Assembly: GCA_021399435.1 (NCBI GenBank) | Contig: JAJTUP010000152.1 | Coordinates: 1-64,000, forward strand | Source: Diaporthe sp. PMI_573 | Taxonomy: Eukaryota > Ascomycota > Sordariomycetes > Diaporthales > Diaporthaceae | Direction of reading: 5' to 3' | DNA: 64,000 bases | Shown here: positions 46,778 to 59,129 of the stretch, in pieces | Numbering within the stretch: position 1 is the stretch's first letter | How the letters are laid out: each line of letters starts with the position of its first letter | Translations under genes and position numbers: made by a program | The notes under the pieces: generated by a model | Told to the model about the DNA's origin: nothing | What the model saw: only the letters and a program-made list of their open reading frames with translations | Databases searched by the model: none

Positions 46778-47676
46778 CGTGTCTACTCTGTCGCAACAAG
46801 CAATGGGGATATGAAAAGAGGAAGACGGCCAGAAAAATATCAAAGGGGAGCCTCGGGGGTCGCTCAAGCACCTTGAAAGCAGCGCAGCGGGGAGGGGACA
46901 TGTGTAACAAGACACCCGCGCAGCCTTGTCGAGAGTTTGTGGAAATTTTGGCCCCCCCCCGGGGGGGATCGACGGTCTGCAACACCGTGAGCCGCCGAGC
47001 GTATCTTTACCATGGCACGAGTTTGAATCTGCCAATCCCGCTGTTTATCACAGGCATCATGTATGCGGTACTGGTGCACACCACATCAAGCCGCGTCAAC
47101 TGGCATGTGCGTGTTACACAGCAGAGAGCTATTGATACGTTGTCTCACCTGCCCTTTGCCCTAGCGTAGATGTGCAAATATGTAAGTGCAGTTTCCGATT
47201 TAGGACGCTTCATGCCGTGACGGGCTCGCGCATGGAGCTGGACGAACTCGGTGTGGAAGAGCCTTGTACTCTTATCGTGAATGTACAAAGTCCCCCCCCC
47301 CCTCCACATCCGAGCCCTGTGTAAGCATTTAAATAGTCAACGGGAAAGCCTAAGGTTTGTTGCATATTGAGACCTGCGGGCGGTGGATTTAATCGGTGCG
47401 GAGACCTTTTTGAACGAACTGAGTGCTGACCCTGATTGGTCACGGAGAAGCTCTTGCGGCCAATCACCAGTTGGAATCTTCTTAGGCCTTCGTTTTCGGA
47501 TTATACTTGGATCAAATATGAAGAATAGCTTCCTCACCTTGCCTGTGAGTGAGCCCACACATGATTTCGCCGACTGAATTTGATGAAACTGAAACACTAT
47601 ATGTGTACAAAAGAAACCCGTAGCTCAGAAGCTGAGCAGCTTCGCCGAGCAATGTTCAGTCAGTCTACCGCCGAAC
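46778..47676. other. Intergenic with a C9G7 palindrome
   Basis: ~900 bp between a divergent permease and methyltransferase. Contains CCCCCCCCCGGGGGGG at 46952-46967 and a C run near 47291-47302; both are places where sequence errors are likely. The 5' end of the methyltransferase probably extends into the right part (see that entry). Confidence 0.45.
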
Positions 47677-48731
47677 ATGCTGAAACATTGGCACTGGTCG
47701 GTTGCCAACTTCCCTGATGCTGACAAGATGTGCTCAATCCTGCAGGTGAGGTTTTAGTCGACTGCGGTCTGATGGCCTAGGCTGACAGTGATTGTTCCGG
47801 CCAAGGGTTCGTAGTTGAAGCAAATCGCCAGTGACAGGAAGGTCAAGCGAGGTAAGCATTCACCCATCAGTGCTTCCCTCTATCCCTGGGTACAAAAGCT
47901 GGTTAAACACTGCTTGTGTGCCTTGTAAACTCTCATAATGGAGACTGACAGATGCGAAGTCCTCGATATCGGCTGCTATACCGGCTTCAGTGCCATGGCG
48001 TGGTTCGAGGGCACCGTAGAAACGGGTGCAGAGGTAAGCTACTTATACCGAACCACACCCGGCAACCTTGTAAACCATTTACCGTTTGCTGATATCACAA
48101 TCTTCACATTCATTCGTGTTGACAACATTTTCTTCCAGATTATCACAGTGGAGGCTGATAGCCACATGGCGTCTGTTGCCAGAGATGCCTTTGTGCGATT
48201 TGGATACGACAGACGAATCGCGGTCCTGGAGGGCTCGTCCCCAGACATGTGAGTACTTTTCCCCATATTGTCTACAAGTTTTTTCCAAATAACATATCGG
48301 TCGCAAGCCTACATTCGTTGAATGGCCAATTCGACCTGGTCTTCGTTGACATGGCCTTTGGCGCCTACCTGTCGACAATTCGGGTTCTCCTCGAGCAAAA
48401 GCTTCTTGCACCTGACGGAGTGATACTAGTTGACAATGGTGAGTGTTGCGCTCCGAAATGCTAGGCCTTCGTGAATTTCTAACAGCCTCCAGTTTTCGCA
48501 CGAGGGTTTGTCGTAGACAAGTCAAACGTCCAAGACATTGATGTCGAGCACCTAACACACTGGAAGGAATCAGGCGAGCTGATGAGGGTGTTCAACACGG
48601 CCATGAGCCAAGATCAGAGAGTCGAGACGCTCATCCTGCCTGTGTTTGACGGGATATCAGAGATCAGGTGGCGCAAGCCCAACAGCAGCACCGAGCCGAG
48701 CCGTACGGACACCGGCGCAAAGGGTAGCTAG
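47677..48731 (+). CDS. O-methyltransferase (CCoAOMT-like, family 3)
   Basis: Exons seen: ..47745, 47815-47851, 47952-48033, 48139-48248, 48308-48438, 48493-48731. The protein shows the family-3 SAM-dependent methyltransferase core: 'HWSVANFPDADKMCSILQ' leader, motif I 'VLDIGCYTGFSAMAW', 'IITVEADSHMASVARDAF', 'IAVLEGSSPD', motif III 'FDLVFVDMAFGAYLSTIRVLLEQKLLAPDGVILVDN' (split by phrases) and 'VFARGFVVD'. The metal-binding Asp in 'FVDM' and the DN pair are present. Homologous-looking sequence continues upstream of the ATG at 47677 ('QKLSSFAEQCSVSLPP'), so the true start is further left and not resolved. Exon 2 (37 nt) to exon 3 is one base out of phase with canonical sites, so one boundary is wrong or a base is missing. 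Substrate likely a small phenol or metabolite. Confidence 0.75.
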
Positions 48732-48798
48732 TTTGGAAACTTGCATTTGACGGTTGGTACCAAAGAGTATAACAAGACTCGATTAGCCAAGATAAATA

Positions 48799-50711
48799 TC
48801 AGGTTTCATTGCCCTCAAGCCTGCTCGGCCCCCTGGGCACATTGGAGTGAAACGAAGTCAGCCGCGACTTAATACTGGTGAAACCACCCCGCTCAGCGAC
48901 TCTGTATGTGAATAAAACAGTCATGAAGTAAAAGAAAATTCCAGCTGCCCCTATCGGGTGTAATAGAGCGGCACGTGTGATGACAATTGCAGAAATCCCG
49001 CAGAATGACATGGGAGCAAGGGCTGATGATGACCACCCGTGGGAGAGAGTCTTGAGAATAAGACCGAATAGAGTGATGAAATAGATGGTATACTCCATCA
49101 TGCCTAATTTGTACGAGAGGTTAGCGATCAAATCATTCACCCTGGTTTCTGGGGTTGCTCACCTTTGAAGGTCAGTAGTTGTCGAAAGGTGCCTGTTAAA
49201 ACGAAAATACATGCTAGCGCGGCGTTGAGAAGCATTGCATTTCTATAAAATTGTTGGCCTGATGTTAGTCACTAATAATCGTTGCAATGCTAGGAGTTGC
49301 TCACGCTGGTATGTTCTGGCGTGTCACATCTGTATCCGCAGAAGACCTATGCCTGCCACGCTCGACATATAATCCCCTCAGTCTCTGCAGTGGTGGCGTT
49401 GCGCTGTACCCAAGGAACTGCGGAACGTAGGAACGGCTGCCGGCAGCTTGAGTGAGACGACCTGCAGAGAAGACGATTGCATGCAAGGTTCCGAGGCACG
49501 AGAGACAAACGATCCAAGCATAGAAGATCCTGCCGGTGGTCCCAGCAACGCGATATCCGAATGCCTAATGGGGAAACAGATGTTGTCAGAAGAGGTGTTT
49601 TGATATTCCTGCCGCAAGAGCAACGCGTATTGAACTGACCAAGGCGATGGTGTTGGATGTTTCCGTGTCCTCAATTGGTACGATCGCATACAGTGCAATG
49701 TTTGCGGACACGAAGAGGGCGACGACGACGGCCATGGACACGTGGAGGATTCTAGGCAGGGTGACCTCGACATTTTGAATCTCCCCTGCAACAAAGCTTA
49801 TCTATAAAAGTGGTGAGCACAAATTTTGTGTTTACCGGAAATCTTCAAGATGTTTGATGTTTACTCACACTTTCCCAGCCGCCGTATGCAAACACGGCCG
49901 CAAGAACAGCATCAGTGAGCCCCCCAAGCGTAGCCCAAGGGCCTGACGCAGTATCAGACGAATCTTGAGTTTCTGGGCCACTGTATTCCTGGGAGGGATT
50001 GTATGAAGGATCCTCCCCAGGAACAATATTGGACACCTGGTAGATGAGTGCTGCCAGCGGGATTGAGAGAAGGCCGATGACCTTCAGGGCAAGGAAAATG
50101 CTCCCCATGCGTTTACCCACAGGGGTACCCAGACAGTTGAGGACTGTGATGGAGATGATCGACATGACCGCCATGGCCTTCATATGTGAGCCCTGCCCCT
50201 GACCACTGGCAATAGCCTCGTATAGATATTCAGAGAAAATCAGCGACACCATTGCCAGCCCACAAGGGCGAGAGATCACGATCCAACACCAGGCAAATAG
50301 ACAACCGTACGAGTCGTCGTACAGAAAAGATAAGTACTCCTGGAAGCCACCATTGACTGGAACAAGCGTACCCAGCTGGATGACGGAGGCAGCACCTGCC
50401 CATGCCAGCAGACCCGCGACGAGCCATGCCGCCACAGCAAGGCTGGAACTGTGAACGTGGCCAATGACACTCGCAGGCGACGAGAAAATTCCCGAGCCTA
50501 TCTGCATGCCGATAACGATAGCGACGCCATTCTGGAACCCCAAAGTCCTCGGTGGAGGCCGAGAAGATCGGGCGTCCCCGTCGGGAGTGGTGAAAGGGGT
50601 GGCAGGGGTTTCATCGAGAGCTTCGAATGAGTGTCGATCGGGGTCCAGAAGCCCTTCAAGTTGCTCCTCCACCAGCGCCGCGCTATCTCTTGTTGGGGAC
50701 AAGGCTGTCAT
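48799..50711 (-). CDS. Amino-acid permease (APC superfamily, L-type/Mup1-like)
   Basis: Exons 49869-50711, 49640-49801, 49305-49564, 49163-49242 and 48799-49103 join in phase to 549 residues; introns 58-75 nt. A ~60-residue cytosolic tail is followed by helix 1 with 'GVAIVIGMQIGSGIFSSPASVI' (GSGIF substrate loop split by phrases). Then come 'TLVPVNGGFQEYLSFLYDDSYG', 'ALKVIGLLSIPLAALIYQ', 'AAVFAYGGWESISFVAGEIQNVEVTLPR' and 'AGRLTQAAGSRSYVPQFLG'-type loop. These are the L-type (Mup1/BAT-like) permease signatures, with about 12 helices. It is tail-to-tail with the methyltransferase, 67 bp away. Likely imports a neutral amino acid at the plasma membrane; substrate unknown. It shares only family-level similarity with the permease at 44-46.8 kb, so not a recent duplicate. 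Confidence 0.88.
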
Positions 50712-52339
50712 CGTCAGTCGGGGAGGCCTCCAAGTCCGTCTCTTCGAGTCGCGATGCACACTTGAGCAGGGCGGGCCCAAGTTGCTATCGCTGTTCGTTT
50801 GGCTGTTGGTTTGTTGGTGTGGTGACTGGAATGTGAGCCTGGGAGATTTTAGATGAACCGGGGGCTCAAGTCACGTGCGATCGTTTTCGAGGCGTCTCGC
50901 TTAAGTACTACCTAACTCAATGAGCCGCGAGCCAGATATTTGTACAGGTACGAATGAGTACTATGAAAATTGGTACACAACTTAGGGTTGTGTTACACCA
51001 CTGGACCGGTGAGTATTTCAATTTGAATGCAGATGCTTGCGCGGCACGTATTGATAAGGGTGCCGCTCGTGGCACGAGCCGTGCGTCTTGCACCGTTATG
51101 AGGGTAACATTTGTGTTTCGTATTGGAGCTACCGGCGAATACGTTCAGGTGATATTGATCACAACCACTTTCCAAGTACTCTGTCTTAAGACTGACAAAA
51201 TAGAATCTTGAGAGTTGATGGCAATTCTTTGGAGATCAGCTCCATTCTCAAATTCTTGCATTGTTAAACTCCTTGCCATCTACTGACTTCCGCCTCTGTG
51301 CATTCTCCACTCACCACCGCGTCAATGGAAACATGCTAGGGGGCTGTCATCTTCAGCCATTCGTCAGGTGTGACAACCCACCCTATGCACAAGCAAGGGT
51401 CCAGGGGTGGCGAGACAAGGTTCAAAGCGAGTACATCCATACTATGTTCACAGTTGCGTGGCTCGACCCAAGTCCGGTTCTTCTTTCGAGTGAAACGGTG
51501 CAAACTGACCAATTGCAAAGGCCCCGATGATTGCAGAGAAGATCGGCAATGCCATCGAGGTATGTAGGGAGACATATTGGGCAAGACTTGGCATGGATCC
51601 ACGGCGGCTGGCTGAAAGAGTTGCACCCCGAATAGCCCCCAGGTTTGCAGGTCTATTTTCAGATTTCTGGGAGGTCGGCCTGCTTCGAGTCATACAGGCT
51701 CAGGTAGAACAACCTGAGAACCAGGCACTGGAAAGAAGGCGGCCCAATAATCACCCTGCTTTGGCTTCTGCAGCTTGAGACCCTTTGAGTTCCAAGTACC
51801 AGGTACAAATGGATTATTTGAGCTTGCTTGACAATGCTGTTGCCTGCATAAGTAGCTATTGATAAAGCGATACGTTCATTTCGCCTTCCACTCCAACATC
51901 AGGGTATACCGTCAACTGGTTCTTTTTCAACCCCCAAGCAGCCCTCTCTACGTCGTGTAACGGTCCGCCTGGTGTAGTTTGTCACTTTTAACCTATGCTC
52001 CGGCTCCTTGAGGCTGCATGCCAAGGTCTGGCGAGGTCCAGCGGGACGTCGCCACCTCCCACTGATGAGGGTCTTTTGACGACCCCAGATGCGCACGTGG
52101 CTTAATATAGTTCCCAAGCCCCAGCATATCAGCGGCCTGGCCACTTGATTCACATTACTCCCGTCAAAAGACTTTTATGACCCACCTTATCCCCGTAGTC
52201 GTTGTTCAGTCTACTGTCATTTGCCGTGTTACATACAACCATTCGGATCAGCAGAGTGACGCCACAACTAGCACCGGCTGACATTCTTCCTTGGCACCGA
52301 AGGGACTCTGTACTCCGCGGACCTCCGTGTCTACACGCT
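50712..52339. other. Intergenic, no gene seen
   Basis: 1.6 kb between divergent genes. Minus-strand frames at 51336-51693 overlap in different registers and show no motif. A promoter role for both neighbours is likely; no specific site recognised. Confidence 0.4.
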
Positions 52340-54655
52340 ATGAATAGCAAGACGGGAATGTCTTCTTTGGATCTATCCCCACTCGATTTCAGTGACCACC
52401 ACGTCATCGTTACGCCGGACGGGAGAAGGTATGCTTTCCAGAGGCTCTTTGGCGAGACCATCCCAGGCACCGAACCGGGAGATGCAGCGCAGGACTGCAT
52501 GGACACCCATATCCCTTTCCCAGATTCAGATGGTCTCAAGAAACAGGGCCAACGACCTTCATGTCTGGGAGGCAGACCAACTTGCTCATCTGATACAAGG
52601 GCAACGACAATCGACTCGCTCGCCCCAGGAACTGAAGACACATCCACTTCGCATGGAAGTCGGACTGCAATCCAGCCCGTCTCAGACTCGCCGGATGTAA
52701 AGTCGACCACCACCGCGATAACGTCTCCTGACACTCAGTCACAACCTTGCTCCCCATTCGCGTCCTTCTCAACCCACGTATCATTCGGCCCCAACGTGTC
52801 TCCGCCCATGCCAGAAACGACCACGTGCGAAGAGCTGGAAAGGCAGTCTGCACCACGCGACAGATTTGCATCTACTTCTACTCAGTATTCATCGCCCCGC
52901 GAGAACGCCATCGAGAACCCTCCTATTCTGGTTTCACCGTTCCGACAGCAGGACAAGTTCCAAGTCTGTCATGCCGGCTTCAAAGGGAACTCTCGGAATG
53001 GGCCTGATGGCATGGACAGTCCACCCCGTATCGGGGACGGACTGATGCCTATTGGGAATAGCGAGGGCAGTTCGTCACCTAGTATGTCGGGCTACGGAGT
53101 CTCCGGCGAGAGGCTGCTGTTTGAACGGCAAGTTAGGGAACCCCCATGGCTCTGTGGACGTGATTAGTATCATTCTGACAATAGAAACGGAGCAGAATTG
53201 TCTATTACAGCAGAAATTACTCCGACTTCAAGGCTTTCGGCCTCAAGGAAGCTCTACTTAAGATCTACGAAAGTCCTCTGACCAAAGATCTTCGATTCTC
53301 TCTCATCACTGGCGGCACCAGGGAGGTTGAGTATAATTTTGAAGGCGAGTATGAACACTTTTGATTTGCTTTGTTCCCCCGGTAGGCCATCGCACATGCT
53401 GATTATCGGACTGGGCGGCCTCCAGTGTTGTATCGATCTGGTGAGCTGGTTCTAGCCTACGTGTACGATATGTCATGGCCAAATATGGTCTATCTACAGA
53501 AGCTCTCCGTCCACGACGTTAAAGACTTATTGCCCCCTGAAGCACGAAAGATCTTTTGGATGTGCCGGTTTCAAGGTCAAGAAGGTATGACCAATTGCTA
53601 AAACCTGGCCTGTGCTATTTGTCTGACTATCCGCAAGATCTCGCCGAATTCCAATCCCAGATGCTTGGAGAAGATATCGCGCTGGACATCTCGTCGGTAC
53701 GAGCTGCCAAGATGACGAGCAAGCAGAACGGCAAGCACACCGAAAACAACATACCAGGATGTCGCGTCCAGATCTGGCACGAGAGGAGAGGATCTCACGA
53801 CATGCTCTCCGACAATGCCTCGTACATCTCAAACGACACCGTACTATCCGGGCCATCCAAAGGGAAGACCAGGCCACGCTACGACAGGCTGCTGATCTTC
53901 TTCGGGCGCCTGGAGCAGTACATGAGTCTGTTTAGTAAGCACCCGGGGCAACCTCTCAAACCTTGTGTTCTTCTTCTGGCCTGAGAACTGGGCTGACGAC
54001 GCCGTGGGATGCTAGTCACGGATGACATCGAATTACAAGCGACCGGCCACGTATCCGTGTGCATCATGGCGCGGAAGTACACCGGAAGGCATTTGTTCCG
54101 CTCTCGGGGCAGCATCAAAGGGTACTTTGCTTACCGCACCTCGCACGCCGCCGGCTTCATCGTCGGGGCCGCAACGACTACGCCTCTAGAACAGGACTCG
54201 TATGTGACTTTGGATGGCATCGAGATCGAATTTGAGAGCAGAAGAGGTTGGTCTGCCCCAAGTACACCCTGTCTACTTCCCTAGGTTCCGGGTCCTTTTC
54301 CTTTTTCACCTGGTGGCAAGCTCTTGGTTTTACGTGGCCGCCTCTCAACACTTTCAGATTGCACCCACCCACACTGAGACAAGACGAAAACAACCGTGGG
54401 AATTATCAGAATACGAAATCTCAAAATATGAAGCAGTCATTGTTGATAAAAAGGGGCTCCGCATATCTTTATAGAAATAATGCTGACAATCTTGTCCTAC
54501 ACCTTCTAGAATTCGACAACTTCAACGAGATATGGAATCAGGCATTGTCCTGGCGATGCGAGCAACGCCGGGTCCTCAAGGGTATCCAGGAGGAGATGGA
54601 CGGCGAGCAATTTACCGGCAGGCATGCTAGGAGGCTTTTATTTCATTCGGGGTGA
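52340..54655 (+). CDS. Conserved-looking fungal protein of unknown function
   Basis: Six exons (52340-53131, 53185-53344, 53426-53584, 53638-53934, 54016-54246, 54510-54655) join in phase to 594 residues. The N-terminal ~260 residues are Ser/Thr/Pro-rich and probably disordered, apart from 'HHVIVTPDGRRYAFQRLFG'. The rest is ordered: 'YYSRNYSDFKAFGLKEALL', 'LVLAYVYDMSWPNMVYLQKLSVHDVKDLLPPEARKIFW' (split), 'RYDRLLIFFGRLEQYMSLF', 'YFAYRTSHAAGFIVGA' and a C-terminal 'FNEIWNQALSWRCEQRRVLKGIQEE..GEQFTGRHARRLL'. I recognise no catalytic motif. Intron 2 uses a GC donor (AAG|GCGAGT) needed for phase, and intron 5 is 263 nt. The clean phasing of all six exons supports one intact gene. No signal peptide or membrane helix. 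Confidence 0.7.
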
Positions 54656-55207
54656 AGTAGCCCATGGTAGGAAGCAAATGTAGCTAATATTATAATCTTA
54701 ACTAATTTTAAAACTGTTTAATATATTATACTACAATCTTATCCTAAACCTACTGTTATAATCGGCGTTGCAAGTCTTTTTTTTTTTAAAAAAAAAAACG
54801 CTGGGTGTTTAAGCGTTTACCACTGTGTGAAGGGACCGCCTACAAACTGCTTAAGAAGCGTACATACACGGATTAAAAACGAAACCACCCAACTACTTAA
54901 TGTAGTATATAAAAGTTAGGTAGTACTACTATATTATTATATATAATACCTCCAGCCCTTTAGGTGCAGTATCCTCAACATTTTTAAGTATTACATAAAT
55001 AGGAAGATAGCTTTCAAGTGTGATTGTAGGGGGGTCAGAGTTATGCACGCTTTGGGCATAGCTGAACACGAGGACATATTCCTACAGTACTGCCAAGACG
55101 TCAATGTCAGCAAGCCCCACAGTATTTAAGTGTTCCTGTCCATGCATTCTCCCCTGTTTACCTCTTCCTCTCCGCGTTCTCACTGCAAACCGAAAACCTC
55201 AGCTGTC
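54656..55207. other. Intergenic, AT-rich, with dispersed repeat
   Basis: 552 bp, markedly AT-rich (runs T12/A12 near 54778-54799, poly-AT at 54940-54950), unlike the flanking genes. It contains repeat copy 2 (54866-54935) and is probably a worn mobile-element remnant. Confidence 0.5.
54866..54935 (-). repeat. Dispersed ~70-bp repeat, copy 2
   Basis: Reverse complement matches 35145-35218, with the same GTTTCGTTTTTAAT and ACTACATTAAGT core. Sits in AT-rich DNA between two genes. Likely the end of a small transposon or MITE; terminal repeats were not found. Confidence 0.75.
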
Positions 55208-55839
55208 ATGGCAGATGCAGAAGACCCACGGCGTCCTGAACCACTAGATTCGGCGGTGCGGATTGTTCTGCTTTTTCAGGCCTTCATCGGAGGCCTTGCC
55301 ATTCTTATCATTAGCCTGAGCTTGTTTTGGAACATTGATGATGCCTACCTTCCCCCTCATTACCCGCCTAGCCACCCCAACTACAGTCCTGACGTTTACC
55401 CTCTCTTGAGACAACTTTTCCTGGCTGTTTTGGCAGCCATAATCATATACATTCTTCTCGTCCAATGGAATGATTCAAAACTGCGTCCTGATGTCACCGC
55501 GAAATTGGAGTTAGCAAAGGGACTGCTCGTCACTGCCATATGGCTCTGGCTGCTATTGGACTCAATCTTCTATATTCCCCGGTACTGGTATCATTACAGC
55601 GACCCGTATTTGAGGTACAGGAGGAAGAGAATCATTTTCACAGCAACATCTTTCATTGTCCCATGTTCGTAATAACTTGGCTTATAAACGACGTGTTCCT
55701 GCTGACCACGGATCAAGGCATCTTCTTCTATCCGGTCATGTTTTGGAGAGCGAGACTGGCCCGGCGAGCAAAACGGCAGAGGGCGACCGAGGATGGGGCC
55801 ACGAGAGGTGAACGCACACCCTTGCTAAGTCATCAATAA
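55208..55839 (+). CDS. Four-helix membrane protein of unknown function
   Basis: Exons 55208-55664 and 55718-55839 (53-nt intron, GTTCGT...CAAG) give 192 residues. The ATG at 55208 (MADAEDPRRPEP) is preferred over the upstream in-frame start at 55130. Four hydrophobic segments: ~20-42 ('IVLLFQAFIGGLAILIISLSLFW'-type), ~75-97, ~113-133 and ~150-170. The loop between helices 1 and 2 is Pro/Tyr-rich ('YLPPHYPPSHPNY'). A basic C-terminal tail (RARLARRAKRQR) ends 'ERTPLLSHQ'; the 'TPLL' dileucine could direct sorting to vacuole or endosome. No family recognised. It lies in the same direction as the unknown gene upstream. Confidence 0.65.
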
Positions 55840-58018
55840 GTGGCCTTGATGAATGGCAGTATGGGCATCACAAAACGCTTCTTTGAGTCGGCCGCTTCAT
55901 ATTGAGAGAGGTTATGGGAGGCTAAGAATTCATATGGGAGGCAGCATAGTAAGATTTCAGTTTACAGAGAATCCAAGTCCCTGGGTCTCAATGCCGGGAT
56001 TACTTCCCCATTGCAGTTCTACAAGCACACAAGCAAGACTCAAATGTAATTTGATTGTCAGTGCTTAGCTTGCCGTTCGATATAGTTATCCTCGTGATCA
56101 AAGAGGCGAGACACACTGCTTACTCGGTATTATAATTCAAGTTAAGAGTCATTTCACAATGTAGGGCTAAGGTTACCTATCAACAGGACCACATGTTGTC
56201 AATTGAGTCAAGACAAGAGAATGAAATTACTGCAGCGAGAAAATATCAATGGATAGCTGCAGAAAATGGTAGGGATCAGTGGCCCGAGGTAAACGACGCA
56301 GCCCCTACTATCTTTAGCGTCTTTGGTATGCCCAGATCTGTGGAAACAGAACGTAGCAACGGCTCAAGAGCTCCGCACAACCATGATGGAGGCCAAACTC
56401 GTCTTCATTGGATTCTCTGTTCGAAGTTGTTCTCATTACAAATCCATATAACACAGCGCTACTACCTCTGGGAGATTAAACCTGGGCAGTGCGAGATAAT
56501 GAGGTGCAAAGGTCCGCATAACATGCCTTGCGGCTCAATGTGGTGAAGGCATCCTGCGCCCAGGTACTCATATTCGACGAGGACCCAAACCTCCCCTCAG
56601 CTCCCATACAAACAAATGATCGTCGCAAGGGACCCCACCGTTCCGCTGCCCATACTTACCCCAGCCGTTCATGGCCCTTACAGCTCTACGGCACTTTAAG
56701 TTCCGGGAGGGGCCGAAACTCAACTTCGGGTGGCAGCCAACACTTCTTTGAGGCGGGCATTACCTCTACACGTGAACAAAGGCTCGCGTTAAAAGAGAAC
56801 GAGCATCGGCTGGGCACACACCAGGCCCAGGGGCCAGACTCCTATCCAGAAGTTGATCAATGTAATTCTGTGCAAGGAAATGCAAACTTGCTATCATGCA
56901 CTGGGTAGAGCACATGTCACCGTCGATACTGGCCCTGTCGAAATTGTATCAATGTCCTTGGTTTTATAGATGTCTACTAGATACACTATTTAACCAGCGA
57001 AATTTTCTCAGTACCATTGAAATGGATGGCAAAGCGGTCCTGCAGCCCGGGATCATTTGAGGACGAGATATCTAGGGTCCTTCATCTTGTGTCACCGATA
57101 CTATCAAATACAGATCACACTACAAGCCCTCGGATTTAGTTCGACTTGCAAAATAGACTAATGTCGTGAAATATCTCTTCTACTGTATTTTCCACGGTCA
57201 TCATGCTGTAAAGTGATGACAAGGCTCTAACTCTTTACTTGATTTCATGCGATGCCTGTGATGTCACTGTCACAAACTTTTCCCTATATTCAAAACATCA
57301 TCTTTTGGGAAAGAACGTCTCCAAACCTCGTTAAACCGCGATGTGGTTATCATGAAGCTGGTAAGCTATTTCAACTCAAGAAACTGGGAGTGGGTAGATC
57401 ATTATGTCTGCTACGCAAGGCTCGAGCTAGTCATCGGCCCATCTGCGATGCATGGCCCTGAAAAGCTCAAAAGATGTGACCCTAGTGAGGATGGCGCAGT
57501 GCTGGATGGTATAGTAACATTCGAAACCCGACACAAGACTCACTTGAACCAGCGTCCCATGACCAGATTGGTCCCGGCGTAGATTAAAGGACTGTGCCCA
57601 GGAAACAGAGGCTCATCATTTATGTCACCGAGGGGGGCCGGTGAAGGGGCCGGCGGCGGGGCCGTCTGTGGGACAAGAAGCGAAGATGATCGTTTACCGT
57701 CAGGTTCCTTGAATCGTAAATACACTAGATAAACTACTCGGCACAAAATGCGGGGCCCCGCAAATGCCAAGACGTAATCCAGGGTTTAATGTACTCTTGG
57801 GTTCGCCCGTATAAGCTCACTTCTGCGCCACTGCAATCGTGTACACAGAATATCTTGATTCTTAACTAAATCCTGATAAAATAATTAATTTAGTATAAAA
57901 ATGCTCATAACTTTTTATTCAAATTTACTATTCTCAGTGTCTTTAGTTTTTCTTTAAAGATAATTACGATACATTTCTTAACCTAGAAGTAAACCAACAC
58001 TCTACGTAAATATAACTC
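55840..58018. other. Gene-poor transition zone
   Basis: 2.2 kb. Frames at 56193-56546 and 56528-56908 (plus) and 57540-57770 (minus) lack motifs and support. Base composition falls from moderate GC to AT-rich after ~57780, marking the edge of the repeat block. Confidence 0.45.
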
Positions 58019-58557
58019 TGAAGGTTAGTGGATCAAATGGGTCAGGTAGCAGTAGAGTGCCTGGAGGCTTCTTTGAAACGCTTGAGAATAAATTAGACAA
58101 CTTTACATTAAATTTAAGTAGGCTTTTGTTAACCTTCTTTATAGTCCCTTTAATATTGTCTCACCCGCGGGCACGCGTGGGTTGGCTCTGGTGCAGAAAT
58201 AGCAAGGCCGGAAAATTTAGCCTTTAAACCCACTATCTTTAGCTTTAAATAGCCAGCCAACCCTAACCCTAATAGTAACTAAACTAAATATAGATACACT
58301 TTAGAAATCAGGCTATTTAATAAACTAGGTTATATACTTTTTGGGTAAAAAATAAGGAAAATACAGAGATATAAAGTTAAGGTCTTAAAATAGTCTAAAA
58401 TATTAACTTATGGCTACTAAACTTATCTTTTGGCATATACGCTTTATAGGTACTTAGAGAAATCTAGTGCCAAGTCTAAGGTAACTCTTTATATAAAGTC
58501 TAGGGTAACCCCCTATATATAGTAACTATGCCTACTAATAAGTGTTTTTATTTAATA
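58019..58557 (+). repeat. LTR-like repeat, copy A, heavily RIP-mutated
   Basis: Aligns along nearly its full length to copy C (59130-59643). Starts TGAAGGTTAGTGGATC and ends near TTTTATTTAATA, the decayed form of CGTTTCCGTTTAACA in copy C. Where they differ, A almost always has T for C or A for G, the RIP signature. The stretch near 58420-58470 differs more and is shared with copy B. Confidence 0.75.
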
Positions 58558-58878
58558 ACTACCTATATGCTAAAGTTTAGAAGGAGACCTTTAAGGTTAA
58601 ATATTTAGAGACCAGTAAAATAGTAGTAGACAGGCTTATAAAAGTTCTTTTAGTATTTAAATTTTAAGTATTTCTAGGCCAGCTTGGCCTAGTAGAGTTA
58701 GTAGAGTAGAAGGAAGCCTATAGGGCCCTCTAGCTACTATTTCTTTAATAATAGATAAATTTCTTTTAGAAGAGGTTTTCTTTTTATAGAAGGCTTTTCT
58801 TTTTCTTTATATTTTTATTAAAATAAGGGTTAAATGCTATAGGTCTATTTATAGGCTTATATCTTTAACAAAAAGGGT

Positions 58879-59127
58879 ATTAAACAAAAATACTTATATA
58901 GGCGCCATATATAAGGAGTTACCCTAGACTTGGTACTAGATTTCTCTAAGTACCTATAAGGCAAATATACTAGTAGATAAGTTTAATAGCCGTAAATTGA
59001 TTTTTTAGGCTATTTTAAGACCCTAACTTTATATTTCTACATTATCTTTATTTTTTACCTAAAAAGCATGTAACCTAGTTTATTAGATAGTCTAATTTCT
59101 AGAGTTTATCTATATTTAGTTTAGTTA
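58879..59127 (-). repeat. LTR-like repeat, copy B, inverted and truncated
   Basis: Reverse complement of this stretch matches the 3' half of copies A and C, from 'AACTAAACTAAATATAG' to the end 'GTTTAATA'. It also shares the copy-A-specific 'TATAGGTACTTAGAGAAATC' block. It abuts copy C directly, forming a head-to-head arrangement. Confidence 0.7.
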
Positions 59128-59129
59128 TC

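Noticed and set aside
51336..51693. Minus-strand frames of 81-96 codons
   Set aside because: Mutually overlapping in different registers and lacking a family pattern.
53556..53640. Apparent frameshift in the unknown six-exon gene
   Set aside because: A canonical 53-nt intron (53585-53637, GTATGA donor, CTGACTAT branch, CAAG end) restores phase, so no break is needed.
56193..56908. Two overlapping plus-strand frames (~120 codons each)
   Set aside because: No motif, no splice partner, and composition like the surrounding non-coding DNA.
58255..58275. Telomere-like CCCTAACCCTAA sequence
   Set aside because: Only about two units and shared by the LTR-like copies A and C, so it belongs to the repeat and is not a chromosome end.
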